Source: Eurosta solidaginis
Taxonomy: Eukaryota; Arthropoda; Insecta; Diptera; Tephritidae
DNA length: 64,000 nucleotides
NCBI RefSeq assembly: GCF_040869045.1
Contig: NC_090322.1
Location: forward strand, 187,611,477-187,675,476
Reading direction: 5' to 3'
Shown: positions 35,301 to 48,049 of the stretch, one piece after another
How positions within the stretch are numbered: the stretch's first letter is position 1
Layout: each line of letters opens with the position of its first letter
The notes under the pieces: model-generated
Database searches by the model: none
Seen by the model: the letters and a program-made list of their open reading frames with translations, nothing else
What the model was told of the DNA's origin: nothing
Translations under genes and position numbers: made by a program

Positions 35301-38300
35301 CATATTTGCACAGTTAATTTGTGCTATTGAATTGAGAAAGGTTGATATTAGACAATAAGTAGAAAGTTCTAGATTTCAGGCAATGGGCACAACGAAAATA
35401 TTTTGAAACATTTGGCTTTTTCAACAGAAATTTCCATGTGATTTGTTTACATATTTGCACAGTTAATTTGTGCTATTGAATTGAGAAAGGCTGATATTAG
35501 ACAATAAGTAGAAACTTCTAGATTTCAGGCAATGGGCACAACGAAAATATTTTGAAACATTTGGCTTTTTCAAAAGAAATTTCCATGTGATTTGTTTACA
35601 TTTTTGCACAGTTAATTTGTGCTATTGAATTGAAAAAGGTTGATATTTGTACAATAAGTAGAAACTTCTAGATTTCAGGCAATGGGCACAACGTAAATAT
35701 TTTGAAACAATTGGCTTTGTCAAGAGTAAATTTCCATGTGATTTGTTTACATATTTGCAGAGTGAATTTGTGCTATTGAATTGAAAAAGGTTGATATTTG
35801 TACAATAAGTAGAAAGTTCTAGATTTCAGGCAATGGGCACAACGAAAATATTTTGAAACATTTGGCTTTTTCAACAGAAATTTCCATGTGATTTGTTTAC
35901 ATTTTTGCACAGTTAATTTGTGCTATTGAATTGAGAAAGGTTGATATTTGTACAATAAGTAGAAACTTCTAGATTTCAGGCAATGGGCACAACGTAAATG
36001 TTTTGAAACAATTGGCTTTGTCAAGTGTAAATTTCCATGTGATTTGTTTACATATTTGCAGAGTGAATTTGTGCTATTGAATTGAAAAAGGTTGATATTT
36101 GTACAATAAGTAGAAACTTCTAGATTTCAGGCAATGGGCACAACGAAAATATTTTGAAACATTTGGTTTTCTCAACAGTAAATTTCCATGTGATTTGTTT
36201 ACATATTTGCACAGTTAATTTGTGCTATTGAATTGAGAAAGGCTGATATTAGACAATAAGTAGAAAGTTCTAGATTTCAGGCAATGGGCACAACGAAAAT
36301 ATTTTGAAACATTTGGCTTTTTCAACAGTAAATTTCCATGTGATTTGTTTACATATTTGCACAGTTAATTTGTGCTACTGAATTGAGAAAGGCTGATATT
36401 AGACAATAAGTATAAACTTCAAGCTTTCAAGCAATGGGCACAACGAAAATATTTTGAAACACTTGGCTTTTCCAACAGTAAATTTCCATGTGATTTGTTT
36501 ACATATTTGCACAACTAATTTGTGCTATTGAATTGAGAAAGGTTGATATTTGTACAATAAGTAGAAACTTCTAGATTTCAGGCAATGGGCACAACGTAAA
36601 TATTTTGAAACAATTGGCTTTGTCAAGAGTAAATTTCCATGTGATTTGTTTACATATTTGCAGAGTGAATTTGTGCTATTGAATTGAAAAAGGTTGACAT
36701 ATGTACAATAAGTAGAAAGTTCTAGATTTCAGGCAATGGGCACAACGAAAATATTTTGAAACATTTGGCTTTTTCAACAGAAATTTCCATGTGATTTGTT
36801 TACTTAATTGCACAGTTAATTTGTGCTATTGAATTGAGAAAGGTTGATATTAGACAACAAGTAGAAACTTCTAGATTTCAAGCAATGGGCACAACGAAAA
36901 TATTTTGAAACATTTGGCTTTTTCAACAGTAAATTTCCATGTGATTAGCTTACATATTTCCACAGTTAATTTGTGCTGTTGAATTGAGAAAGGTTGATAT
37001 TAGACAATAAGTAGAAACTTCTAGATTTAAGGCAATGGGCACAACGAAAGTATTTTGAAACATTTGGCTTTTTCAACAGTAAATTGCCATGTGATTAGCT
37101 TACATATTTGCACAGTTAATTTGTGCTATTGAATTGAGAAAGGTTGATATTAGACAATAAGTAGAAACTTCTAGATTTCAGGCAATGGGCACAACGAAAA
37201 TATTTTGAAACATTTGGCTTTTTCAACAGAAATTTCTATGTGATTTGTTTACATATTTGCACAGTTAATTTGTGCTACTGAATTGCGAAAGGTTGATATT
37301 AGACAACAAGTAGAAACTTCTAGATTTCAAGCAATGGGCACAACGAAAATATTTTGAAACATTTGGCTTTTTCAACAGTAAATTTCCATGTGATTTGTTT
37401 ACATATTTGCACAGTTAATTTGTGCTATTGAATTGAGAAAGATTGATATTAGACAATAAGTAGAAACTTCTAGATTTCGGGCAATGGGCACAACGAAAAT
37501 ATTTTGAAACATTTGGCTTTTTCAACAGTAAATTTCCATGTGATTTGTTTACATATTTACACAGTTAATTTGTGCTACTGAATTGAGAAAGGTTGATATT
37601 AGACAACAAGTAGAAACTTCTAGATTTCAGGCAATGGGCACAACGAAAATATTTTGAAACATTTGGCTTTTTCAACAGAAATTTCCATGTGATTTGTTTA
37701 CATATTTGCACAGTAAATTTGTGCTACTGAATTGAGAAAGGTTGATATTAGACAACAAGAAGAAACTTCTAGATTTCAAGCAATGGGCACAACGAAAATA
37801 TTTTGAAACATTTGGCTTTTTCAACAGTAAATTTCCATGTGATTAGCTTACATATTTCCACAGTTAATTTGTGCTATTGAATTGAGAAAGGTTGATATTA
37901 GATAATAAGTAGAAACTTTTAGATTTCAGGCAATGGGCACAACGAAAATATTTTGAAACATTTGGCTTTTTCAACAGAAATTTCCATATGATTTGTTTAC
38001 ATATTTGCACAGTTAATTTGTGCTATTGAATTGAGAAAGGTTGATATTAGACAATAAGTAGAAACTTCTAGATTTCAGGCAATGGGCACAACGAAAATAT
38101 TTTGAAACATTTGGCTTTTTCAACAGTAAATTTCCATGTGATTTGTTTACATATTTGCACAGTTAATTTGTGCTACTGAATTGAGAAAGGTTGATATTAG
38201 ACAACAAGTAGCAACTTCTAGATTTCAAGCAATGGGCACAACGAAAGTATTTTGAAACATTTGGCTTTTTCAACAGTAAATTGCCATGTGATTAGCTTAC

Positions 38301-41300
38301 ATATTTGCACAGTTAATTTGTGCTATTGAATTGAGAAAGGTTGATATTAGACAATAAGTAGAAACTTCTAGATTTCAGGCAATGGGCACAACGAAAATAT
38401 TTTGAAACATTTGGCTTTTTCAGCAGAAATTTCCATGTGATTTGTTTACATATTTGCACAGTTAATTTGTGCTATTGAATTGAGAAAGGTCGATATTAGA
38501 CAATAAGTAGAAACTTTTAGATTTCAGACAATGGGCACAACGAAAATATTTTGAAACATCTGGCTTTTTCAACAGAAATATCCATGTGATTTGTTTACAT
38601 GTTTGCACAGTTAATTTGTGCTATTGAATTGAGAAAAGCTGATATTAGACAATAAGTAGAAACTTCTAGATTTCAGACAATGGGCACAACGAAAATATTT
38701 TGAAACATTTGGCTTTTTCAACAGTAAATTTCCATGTGATTAGCTTACATATTTGCACAGTTAATTTGTGCTATTGAATTGAGAAAGGTTGATATTAGAC
38801 AATAAGTAGAAACATTTAGATTTCAGACAATGGGCACAACGAAAATATTTTGAAACATTTGGCTTTTTCAACAGTAAATTTCCATGTGATTAGCTTACAT
38901 ATTTGCACAGTTAATTTGTGCTATTGAATTGAGGAAGGTTGATATTAGACAATAAGTAGAAACTTCTAGATTTCAGGCAATGGGCACAACGGAAATATTT
39001 TGAAACATTTGGCTTTTTCAAAAGAAATTTCCATGCGATTTGTTTACATATTTGCACAGTTAGTTTGTGCTATTGAATTGAGAAAGGCTGATATTAGACA
39101 ATAAGTAGAAACTTTTAGATTTCAGACAATGGGCACAACGAAAATATTTTGAAACATTTGGCTTTTTCAACAGTAAATTTCCATGTGATTAGCTTACATA
39201 TTTGCACAGTTAATTTGTGCTATTGAATTGAGGAAGGTTGATATTAGACAATAAGTAGAAACTTCTAGATTTCAGGCAATGGGCACAACGGAAATATTTT
39301 GAAACATTTGGCTTTTTCAACAGAAATTTCCATGCGATTTGTTTACATATTTGCACAGTTAATTTGTGCTATTGAATTGAGGAAGGTTGATATTAGACAA
39401 CAAGTAGAAACTTCTAGATTTCAAGCAATGGGCACAACGAAAATATTTTGAAACATTTGGCTTTTTCAACAGAAATTTCCATGTGATTTGTTTACATATT
39501 TGCACAGTTAATTAGTGCTATTGAATTGAGAAAGGTTGATATTAGACAATAAGTAGAAACTTCTAGATTTCAGGCAATGGGCACAACGAAAATATTTTGA
39601 AACATTTGGCTTTTTCAGCAGAAATTTCCATGTGATTTGTTTACATATTTGCACAGTTAATTTGTGCTATTGAATTGAGAAAGGTCGATATTAGACAATA
39701 AGTAGAAACTTTTAGATTTCAGACAATGGGCACAACGAAAATATTTTGAAACATCTGGCTTTTTCAACAGAAATATCCATGTGATTTGTTTACATGTTTG
39801 CACAGTTAATTTGTGCTATTGAATTGAGAAAAGCTGATATTAGACAATAAGTAGAAACTTCTAGATTTCAGACAATGGGCACAACGAAAATATTTTGAAA
39901 CATTTGGCTTTTTCAACAGTAAATTTCCATGTGATTAGCTTACATATTTGCACAGTTAATTTGTGCTATTGAATTGAGGAAGGTTGATATTAGACAATAA
40001 GTAGAAACTTCTAGATTTCAGGCAATGGGCACAACGAAAATATTTTGAAACACTTGGCTTTTCCAACAGTAAATTTCCATGTGATTTGTTTACATATTTG
40101 CACAACTAATTTGTGCTATTGAATTGAGAAAGGTTGATATTTGTACAATAAGTAGAAACTTCTAGATTTCAGGCAATGGGCACAACGTAAATATTTTGAA
40201 ACAATTGGCTTTGTCGAGAGTAAATTTCCATGTGATTTGTTTACATATTTGCAGAGTGAATTTGTGCTATTGAATTGAAAAAGGTTGATATTTGTACAAT
40301 AAGTAGAAAGTTCTAGATTTCAGGCAATGGGCACAACGAAAATATTTTGAAACATTTGGCTTTTTCAACAGAAATTTCCATGTGATTTGTTTACATTTTT
40401 GCACAGTTAATTTGTGCTATTGAATTGAGAAAGGCTGATATTAGACAATAAGTAGAAACTTCTAGATTTCAGGCAATGGGCACAACGAAAATATTTTGAA
40501 ACATTTGGTTTTTTCAACAGAAATTTCCATGTGATTTGTTTACATCTTTGCACAGTTAATTTGTGCTATTGAATTGAGAAAGGCTGATATTAGACAATAA
40601 GTAGAAACTTCTAGATTTCAGGCAATGGGCACAACGAAAATATTTTGAAACATTTGGTTTTTTCAACAGTAAATTTCCATGTGATTTGTTTACATATTTG
40701 CACAGTTAATTTGTGCTATTGAATTGAGAAAGGTTGATATTAGACAATAAGTAGAAAGTTCTAGATTTCAGGCAATGGGCACAACGAAAATATTTTGAAA
40801 CATTTGGCTTTTTCAACAGAAATTTCCATGTGATTTGTTTACATATTTGCACAGTTAATTTGTGCTATTGAATTGAGAAAGGCTGATATTAGACAATAAG
40901 TAGAAACTTCTAGATTTCAGGCAATGGGCACAACGAAAATATTTTGAAACATTTGGCTTTTTCAAAAGAAATTTCCATGTGATTTGTTTACATTTTTGCA
41001 CAGTTAATTTGTGCTATTGAATTGAAAAAGGTTGATATTTGTACAATAAGTAGAAACTTCTAGATTTCAGGCAATGGGCACAACGTAAATATTTTGAAAC
41101 AATTGGCTTTGTCAAGAGTAAATTTCCATGTGATTTGTTTACATATTTGCAGAGTGAATTTGTGCTATTGAATTGAAAAAGGTTGATATTTGTACAATAA
41201 GTAGAAAGTTCTAGATTTCAGGCAATGGGCACAACGAAAATATTTTGAAACATTTGGCTTTTTCAACAGAAATTTCCATGTGATTTGTTTACATTTTTGC

Positions 41301-43160
41301 ACAGTTAATTTGTGCTATTGAATTGAGAAAGGTTGATATTTGTACAATAAGTAGAAACTTCTAGATTTCAGGCAATGGGCACAACGTAAATGTTTTGAAA
41401 CAATTGGCTTTGTCAAGTGTAAATTTCCATGTGATTTGTTTACATATTTGCAGAGTGAATTTGTGCTATTGAATTGAAAAAGGTTGATATTTGTACAATA
41501 AGTAGAAAGTTCTAGATTTCAGGCAATGGGCACAACGAAAATATTTTGAAACATTTGGCTTTTTCAACAGAAATTTCCATGTGATTTGTTTACATTTTTG
41601 CACAGTTAATTTGTGCTATAGAATTGAGAAAGGCTGATATTAGACAATAAGTAGAAACTTCTAGATTTCAGGCAATGGGCACAACGAAAATATTTTGAAA
41701 CATTTGGTTTTCTCAACAGTAAATTTCCATGTGATTTGTTTACATATTTGCACAGTTAATTTGTGCTATTGAATTGAGAAAGGTTGATATTAGACAATAA
41801 GTAGAAAGTTCTAGATTTCAGGCAATGGGCACAACGAAAATATTTTGAAACATTTGGCTTTTTCAACAGTAAATTTCCATGTGATTTGTTTACATATTTG
41901 CACAGTTAATTTGTGCTACTGAATTGAGAAAGGCTGATATTAGACAATAAGTATAAACTTCAAGCTTTCAAGCAATGGGCACAACGAAAATATTTTGAAA
42001 CACTTGGCTTTTCCAACAGTAAATTTCCATGTGATTTGTTTACATATTTGCACAACTAATTTGTGCTATTGAATTGAGAAAGGTTGATATTTGTACAATA
42101 AGTAGAAACTTCTAGATTTCAGGCAATGGGCACAACGTAAATATTTTGAAACAATTGGCTTTGTCAAGAGTAAATTTCCATGTGATTTGTTTACATATTT
42201 GCAGAGTGAATTTGTGCTATTGAATTGAAAAAGGTTGATATTTGTACAATAAGTAGAAAGTTCTAGATTTCAGTCAATGGGCACAACGAAAATATTTTGA
42301 AACATTTGGCTTTTTCAACAGAAATTTCCATGTGATTTGTTTACTTAATTGCACAGTTAATTTGTGCTATTGAATTGAGAAAGGTTGATATTAGACAACA
42401 AGTAGAAACTTCTAGATTTCAAGCAATGGGCACAACGAAAATATTTTGAAACATTTGGCTTTTTCAACAGTAAATTTCCATGTGATTAGCTTACATATTT
42501 CCACAGTTAATTTGTGCTGTTGAATTGAGAAAGGTTGATATTAGACAATAAGTAGAAACTTCTAGATTTAAGGCAATGGGCACAACGAAAGTATTTTGAA
42601 ACATTTGGCTTTTTCAACAGTAAATTGCCATGTGATTAGCTTACATATTTGCACAGTTAATTTGTGCTATTGAATTGAGAAAGGTTGATATTAGACAATA
42701 AGTAGAAACTTCTAGATTTCAGGCAATGGGCACAACGAAAATATTTTGAAACATTTGGCTTTTTCAACAGAAATTTCTATGTGATTTGTTTACATATTTG
42801 CACAGTTAATTTGTGCTACTGAATTGCGAAAGGTTGATATTAGACAACAAGTAGAAACTTCTAGATTTCAAGCAATGGGCACAACGAAAATATTTTGAAA
42901 CATTTGGCTTTTTCAACAGTAAATTTCCATGTGATTTGTTTACATATTTGCACAGTTAATTTGTGCTATTGAATTGAGAAAGATTGATATTAGACAATAA
43001 GTAGAAACTTCTAGATTTCGGGCAATGGGCACAAGAAAATATTTTGAAACATTTGGCTTTTTCAACAGTAAATTTCCATGTGATTTGTTTACATATTTAC
43101 ACAGTTAATTTGTGCTACTGAATTGAGAAAGGTTGATATTAGACAACAAGTAGAAACTTC
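32370..43160 (+). repeat. 5.2/5.5-kb tandem duplication within the satellite
   Basis: Copy 1 (about 32370-37615) and copy 2 (about 37615-43160) share an ordered series of rare variants. The offset is 5243 bp at the start (acaagaagaaac at 32511/37754), 5392 bp after about 34.2 kb (gtcgagag 34821/40213) and 5541 bp after about 36.1 kb (aagctttcaa 36421/41962). Each step is 149 bp, so copy 1 lacks, or copy 2 gained, exactly one monomer at each of two places. Scattered single-base differences are visible. Confidence 0.85.
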
Positions 43161-45600
43161 TAGATTTCAAGCAATGTGCACAACGAAAATATTTTGAAAC
43201 ATTTGGCTTTTTCAACAGTAAATTTCCATGTGATTTGTTTACATATTTGCACAGTTAATTTGTGCTATTGAATTGAGAAAGGTTGATATTAGACAATAAG
43301 TAGAAACTTGTACATTTCAGGCAATGGGCACAACGAAAATATTTTGAAACATTTGGCCTTTTCAACAGAAATTTCCATGTGATTTGTTTACATATTTGCA
43401 CAGTTAATTTGTGCTATTGAATTGAGAAAGGTTGATATTAGACAACAAGTAGAAACTTTTAGATTTCAAGCAATGGGCACAACGAAAATATTTTGAAACA
43501 TTTGGCTTATTCAACAGAAATTTCCATGTGATTTGTTTACATATTTGCACAGTTAATTAGTGCTATTGAATTGAGAAAGGTTGATATTAGACAATAAGTA
43601 GAAACTTCTAGATTTCAGGCAATGGGCACAACGAAAATATTTTGAAACATTTGGCTTTTTCAGCAGAAATTTCCATGTGATTTGTTTACATATTTGCACA
43701 GTTAATTTGTGCTATTGAATTGAGAAAGGTCGATATTAGACAATAAGTAGAAACTTTTAGATTTCAGACAATGGGCACAACGAAAATATTTTGAAACATC
43801 TGGCTTTTTCAACAGAAATATCCACGTGATTTGTTTACATGTTTGCACAGTTAATTTGTGCTATTGAATTGAGAAAAGCTGATATTAGACAATAAGTAGA
43901 AACTTCTAGATTTCAGACAATGGGCACAACGAAAATATTTTGAAACATTTGGCTTTTTCAACAGTAAATTTCCATGTGATTAGCTTACATATTTGCACAG
44001 TTAATTTGTGCTATTGAATTGAGAAAGGTTGATATTAGACAATAAGTAGAAACTTTTAGATTTCAGACAATGGGCACAACGAAAATATTTTGAAACATTT
44101 GGCTTTTTCAACAGTAAATTTCCATGTGATTAGCTTACATATTTGCACAGTTAATTTGTGCTATTGAATTGAGGAAGGTTGATATTAGACAATAAGTAGA
44201 AACTTCTAGATTTCAGGCAATGGGCACAACGGAAATATTTTGAAACATTTGGCTTTTTCAACAGAAATTTCCATGCGATTTGTTTACATATTTGCACAGT
44301 TAATTTGTGCTATTGAATTGAGAAAGGTTGATATTAGACAATAAGTAGAAACTTCTAGATTTCAGGCAATGGGCACAACTAAAATATTTTGAAACATTTG
44401 GCTTTTTCAACAGAAATTTCCATGTGATTTGTTTACATTTTTGCACAGTTAATTTGTGCTATTGAATTGAGAAAGGCTGATATTAGACAATAAGTAGAAA
44501 CTTCTAGATTTCAGGCAATGGGCACAACGAAAATATTTTGAAACATTTGGTTTTTTCAACAGTAAATTTCCATGTGATTTGTTTACATATTTGCGCAGTT
44601 AATTTGTGCTATTGAATTGAGAAAGGTTGATATTAGACAATAAGTAGAAAGTTCTAGATTTCAGGCAATGGGCACAACGAAAATATTTTGAAACATTTGG
44701 CTTTTTCAACAGTAAATTTCCATGTGATTTGTTTACATATTTGCACAGTTAATTTGTGCTACTGAATTGAGAAAGGCTGATATTAGACAATAAATATAAA
44801 CTTCAAGCTTTCAAGCAATGGGCACAACGAAAATATTTTGAAACACTTGGCTTTTCCAACAGTAAATTTCCATGTGATTTGCTTACATATTTGCACAATT
44901 AATTTGTGCTATTGAATTGAGAAAGGTTGATATTTGTACAATAAGTAGAAACTTCTAGATTTCAGGCAATGGGCACAACGTAAATATTTTGAAACAATTG
45001 GCTTTGTCAAGAGTAAATTTCCATGTGATTTGTTTACATATTTGCAGAGTGAATTTGTGCTATTGAATTGAAAAAGGTTGATATTTGTACAATAAGTAGA
45101 AAGTTCTAGATTTCAGGCAACGGGCACAACGAAAATATTTTGAAACATTTGGCTTTTTCAACAGAAATTTCCATGTGATTTGTTTACTTAATTGCACAGT
45201 TAATTTGTGCTATTGAATTGAGAAAGGTTGATATTAGACAACAAGTAGAAACTTCTAGATTTCAAGCAATGGGCACAACGAAAATATTTTGAAACATTTG
45301 GCTTTTTTAACAGTAAATTTCCATGTGATTAGCTTACATATTTCCACAGTTAATTTGTGCTATTGAATTGAGAAAGGTTGATATTAGACAATAAGTAGAA
45401 ACTTCTAGATTTAAGGCAATGGGCACAACGAAAGTATTTTGAAACATTTGGCTTTTTCAACAGTAAATTGCCATGTGATTAGCTTACATATTTGCACAGT
45501 TAATTTGTGCTATTGAATTGAGAAAGGTTGATATTAGACAATAAGTAGAAACTTCTAGATTTCAGGCAATGGGCACAACGAAAATATTTTGAAACATTTG
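43150..45600 (+). repeat. Long-range copy of the 15.3-17.6-kb segment
   Basis: Rare variants line up with the earlier region at 27844 bp (gcttattcaa 15661/43505; cagcag 15817/43661). After one extra monomer they line up at 27994 bp (aagctttcaa 16811/44805; tacttaattg 17191/45185). The segment therefore reappears about 28 kb away, with unrelated higher-order arrangements between. Confidence 0.75.
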
Positions 45601-47440
45601 GCTTTTTCAACAGAAATTTCCATGTGATTTGTTTACATATTTGCACAGTTAATTAGTGCTACTGAATTGAGAAAGGTTGATATTAGACAATAAGTAGAAA
45701 CTTCTACATTTCAGGCAATGGGCACAACGAAAATATTTTGAAACATTTGGCTTTTTCAACAGTAAATTTCCATGTGATTTGTTTACATATTTGCACAGTT
45801 AATTAGTGCTACTGAATTGAGAAAGGTTGATATTAGACAATAAGTAGAAACTTCTAGATTTCAAGCAATGCGCACAACGAAAATATTTTGAAACATTTGG
45901 CTTTTTCAACAGTAAATTTCCATGTGATTTGTTTACATATTTGCACAGTTAATTTGTGCTATTGAATTGAGAAAGGTTGATATTAGACAATAAGTAGAAA
46001 CTTCTACATTTCAGGCAATGGGCACAACGAAAATATTTTGAAACATTTGGCTTTTTCAACAGAAATTTCCATGTGATTTGTTTACATATTTGCACAGTTA
46101 ATTTGTGCTATTGAATTGAGAAAGGTTGATATTAGACAATAAGTAGAAACTTCTAGATTTCAGGCAATGGGCACAACTAAAATATTTTGAAACATTTGGC
46201 TTTTTCAACAGAAATTTCCATGTGATTTGTTTACATTTTTGCACAGTTAATTTGTGCTATTGAATTGAGAAAGGCTGATATTAGACAATAAGTAGAAACT
46301 TCTAGATTTCAGGCAATGGGCACAACGAAAATATTTTGAAACATTTGGTTTTTTCAACAGTAAATTTCCATGTGATTTGTTTACATATTTGCGCAGTTAA
46401 TTTGTGCTATTGAATTGAGAAAGGTTGATATTAGACAATAAGTAGAAAGTTCTAGATTTCAGGCAATGGGCACAACGAAAATATTTTGAAACATTTGGCT
46501 TTTTCAACAGTAAATTTCCATGTGATTTGTTTACATATTTGCACAGTTAATTTGTGCTACTGAATTGAGAAAGGCTGATATTAGACAATAAATATAAACT
46601 TCAAGCTTTCAAGCAATGGGCACAACGAAAATATTTTGAAACACTTGGCTTTTCCAACAGTAAATTTCCATGTGATTTGCTTACATATTTGCACAATTAA
46701 TTTGTGCTATTGAATTGAGAAAGGTTGATATTTGTACAATAAGTAGAAACTTCTAGATTTCAGGCAATGGGCACAACGTAAATATTTTGAAACAATTGGC
46801 TTTGTCAAGAGTAAATTTCCATGTGATTTGTTTACATATTTGCAGTGTGAATTTGTGCTATTGAATTGAAAAAGGTTGATATTTGTACAATAAGTAGAAA
46901 GTTCTAGATTTCAGGCAATGGGCACAACGAAAATATTTTGAAACATTTGGCTTTTTCAACAGAAATTTCCATGTGATTTGTTTACTTAATTGCACAGTTA
47001 ATTTGTGCTATTGAATTGAGAAAGGTTGATATTAGACAACAAGTAGAAACTTCTAGATTTCAAGCAATGGGCACAACGAAAATATTTTGAAACATTTGGC
47101 TTTTTCAACAGTAAATTTCCATGTGATTAGCTTACATATTTCCACAGTTAATTTGTGCTATTGAATTGAGAAAGGTTGATATTAGACAATAAGTAGAAAC
47201 TTCTAGATTTAAGGCAATGGGCACAACGAAAGTATTTTGAAACATTTGGCTTTTTCAACAGTAAATTGCCATGTGATTAGCTTACATATTTGCACAGTTA
47301 ATTTGTGCTATTGAATTGAGAAAGGTTGATATTAGACAATAAGTAGAAACTTCTAGATTTCAGGCAATGGGCACAACAAAAATATTTTGAAACATTTGGC
47401 TTTTTCAACAGAAATTTCCATGTGATTTGTTTACATATTT
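44290..47440 (+). repeat. 1798-bp-period repeat (12 monomers)
   Basis: The rare string gggcacaact occurs at 44371 and 46169, aagctttcaa at 44805 and 46603, and tacttaattg at 45185 and 46983, all 1798 bp apart. The matching part is about 1.35 kb in each copy. The linking monomers (about 45640-46090) carry the attagtgctactg variant. Confidence 0.75.
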
Positions 47441-48049
47441 GCACAGTAAATTTGTGCTACTGAATTGAGAAAGGTTGATATTAGACAACAAGTAGAAACT
47501 TCTAGATTTCAAGCAATGGGCACAACGAAAATATTTTGAAACATTTGGCTTTTTCAACAGTAAATTTCCATGTGATTAGCTTACATATTTCCACAGTTAA
47601 TTTGTGCTATTGAATTGAGAAAGGTTGATATTAGATAATAAGTAGAAACTTTTAGATTTCAAGCAATGGGCACAACGAAAATATTTTGAAACATTTGGCT
47701 TTTTCAACAGAAATTTCCATATGATTTGTTTACATATTTGCACAGTTAATTTGTGCTATTGAATTGAGAAAGGTTGATATTAGACAATAAGTAGAAACTT
47801 CTAGATTTCAGGCAATGGGCACAACGAAAATATTTTGAAACATTTGGCTTTTTCAACAGTAAATTTCCATGTGATTTGTTTACATATTTGCACAGTTAAT
47901 TAGTGCTACTGAATTGAGAAAGGTTGATATTAGACAGCAAGTAGCAACTTCTAGATTTCAAGCAATGGGCACAACGAAAATATTTTGAAACATTTGGCTT
48001 TTTCAACAGTAAATTTCCATGTGATTAGCTTACATATTTCCACAGTTAA

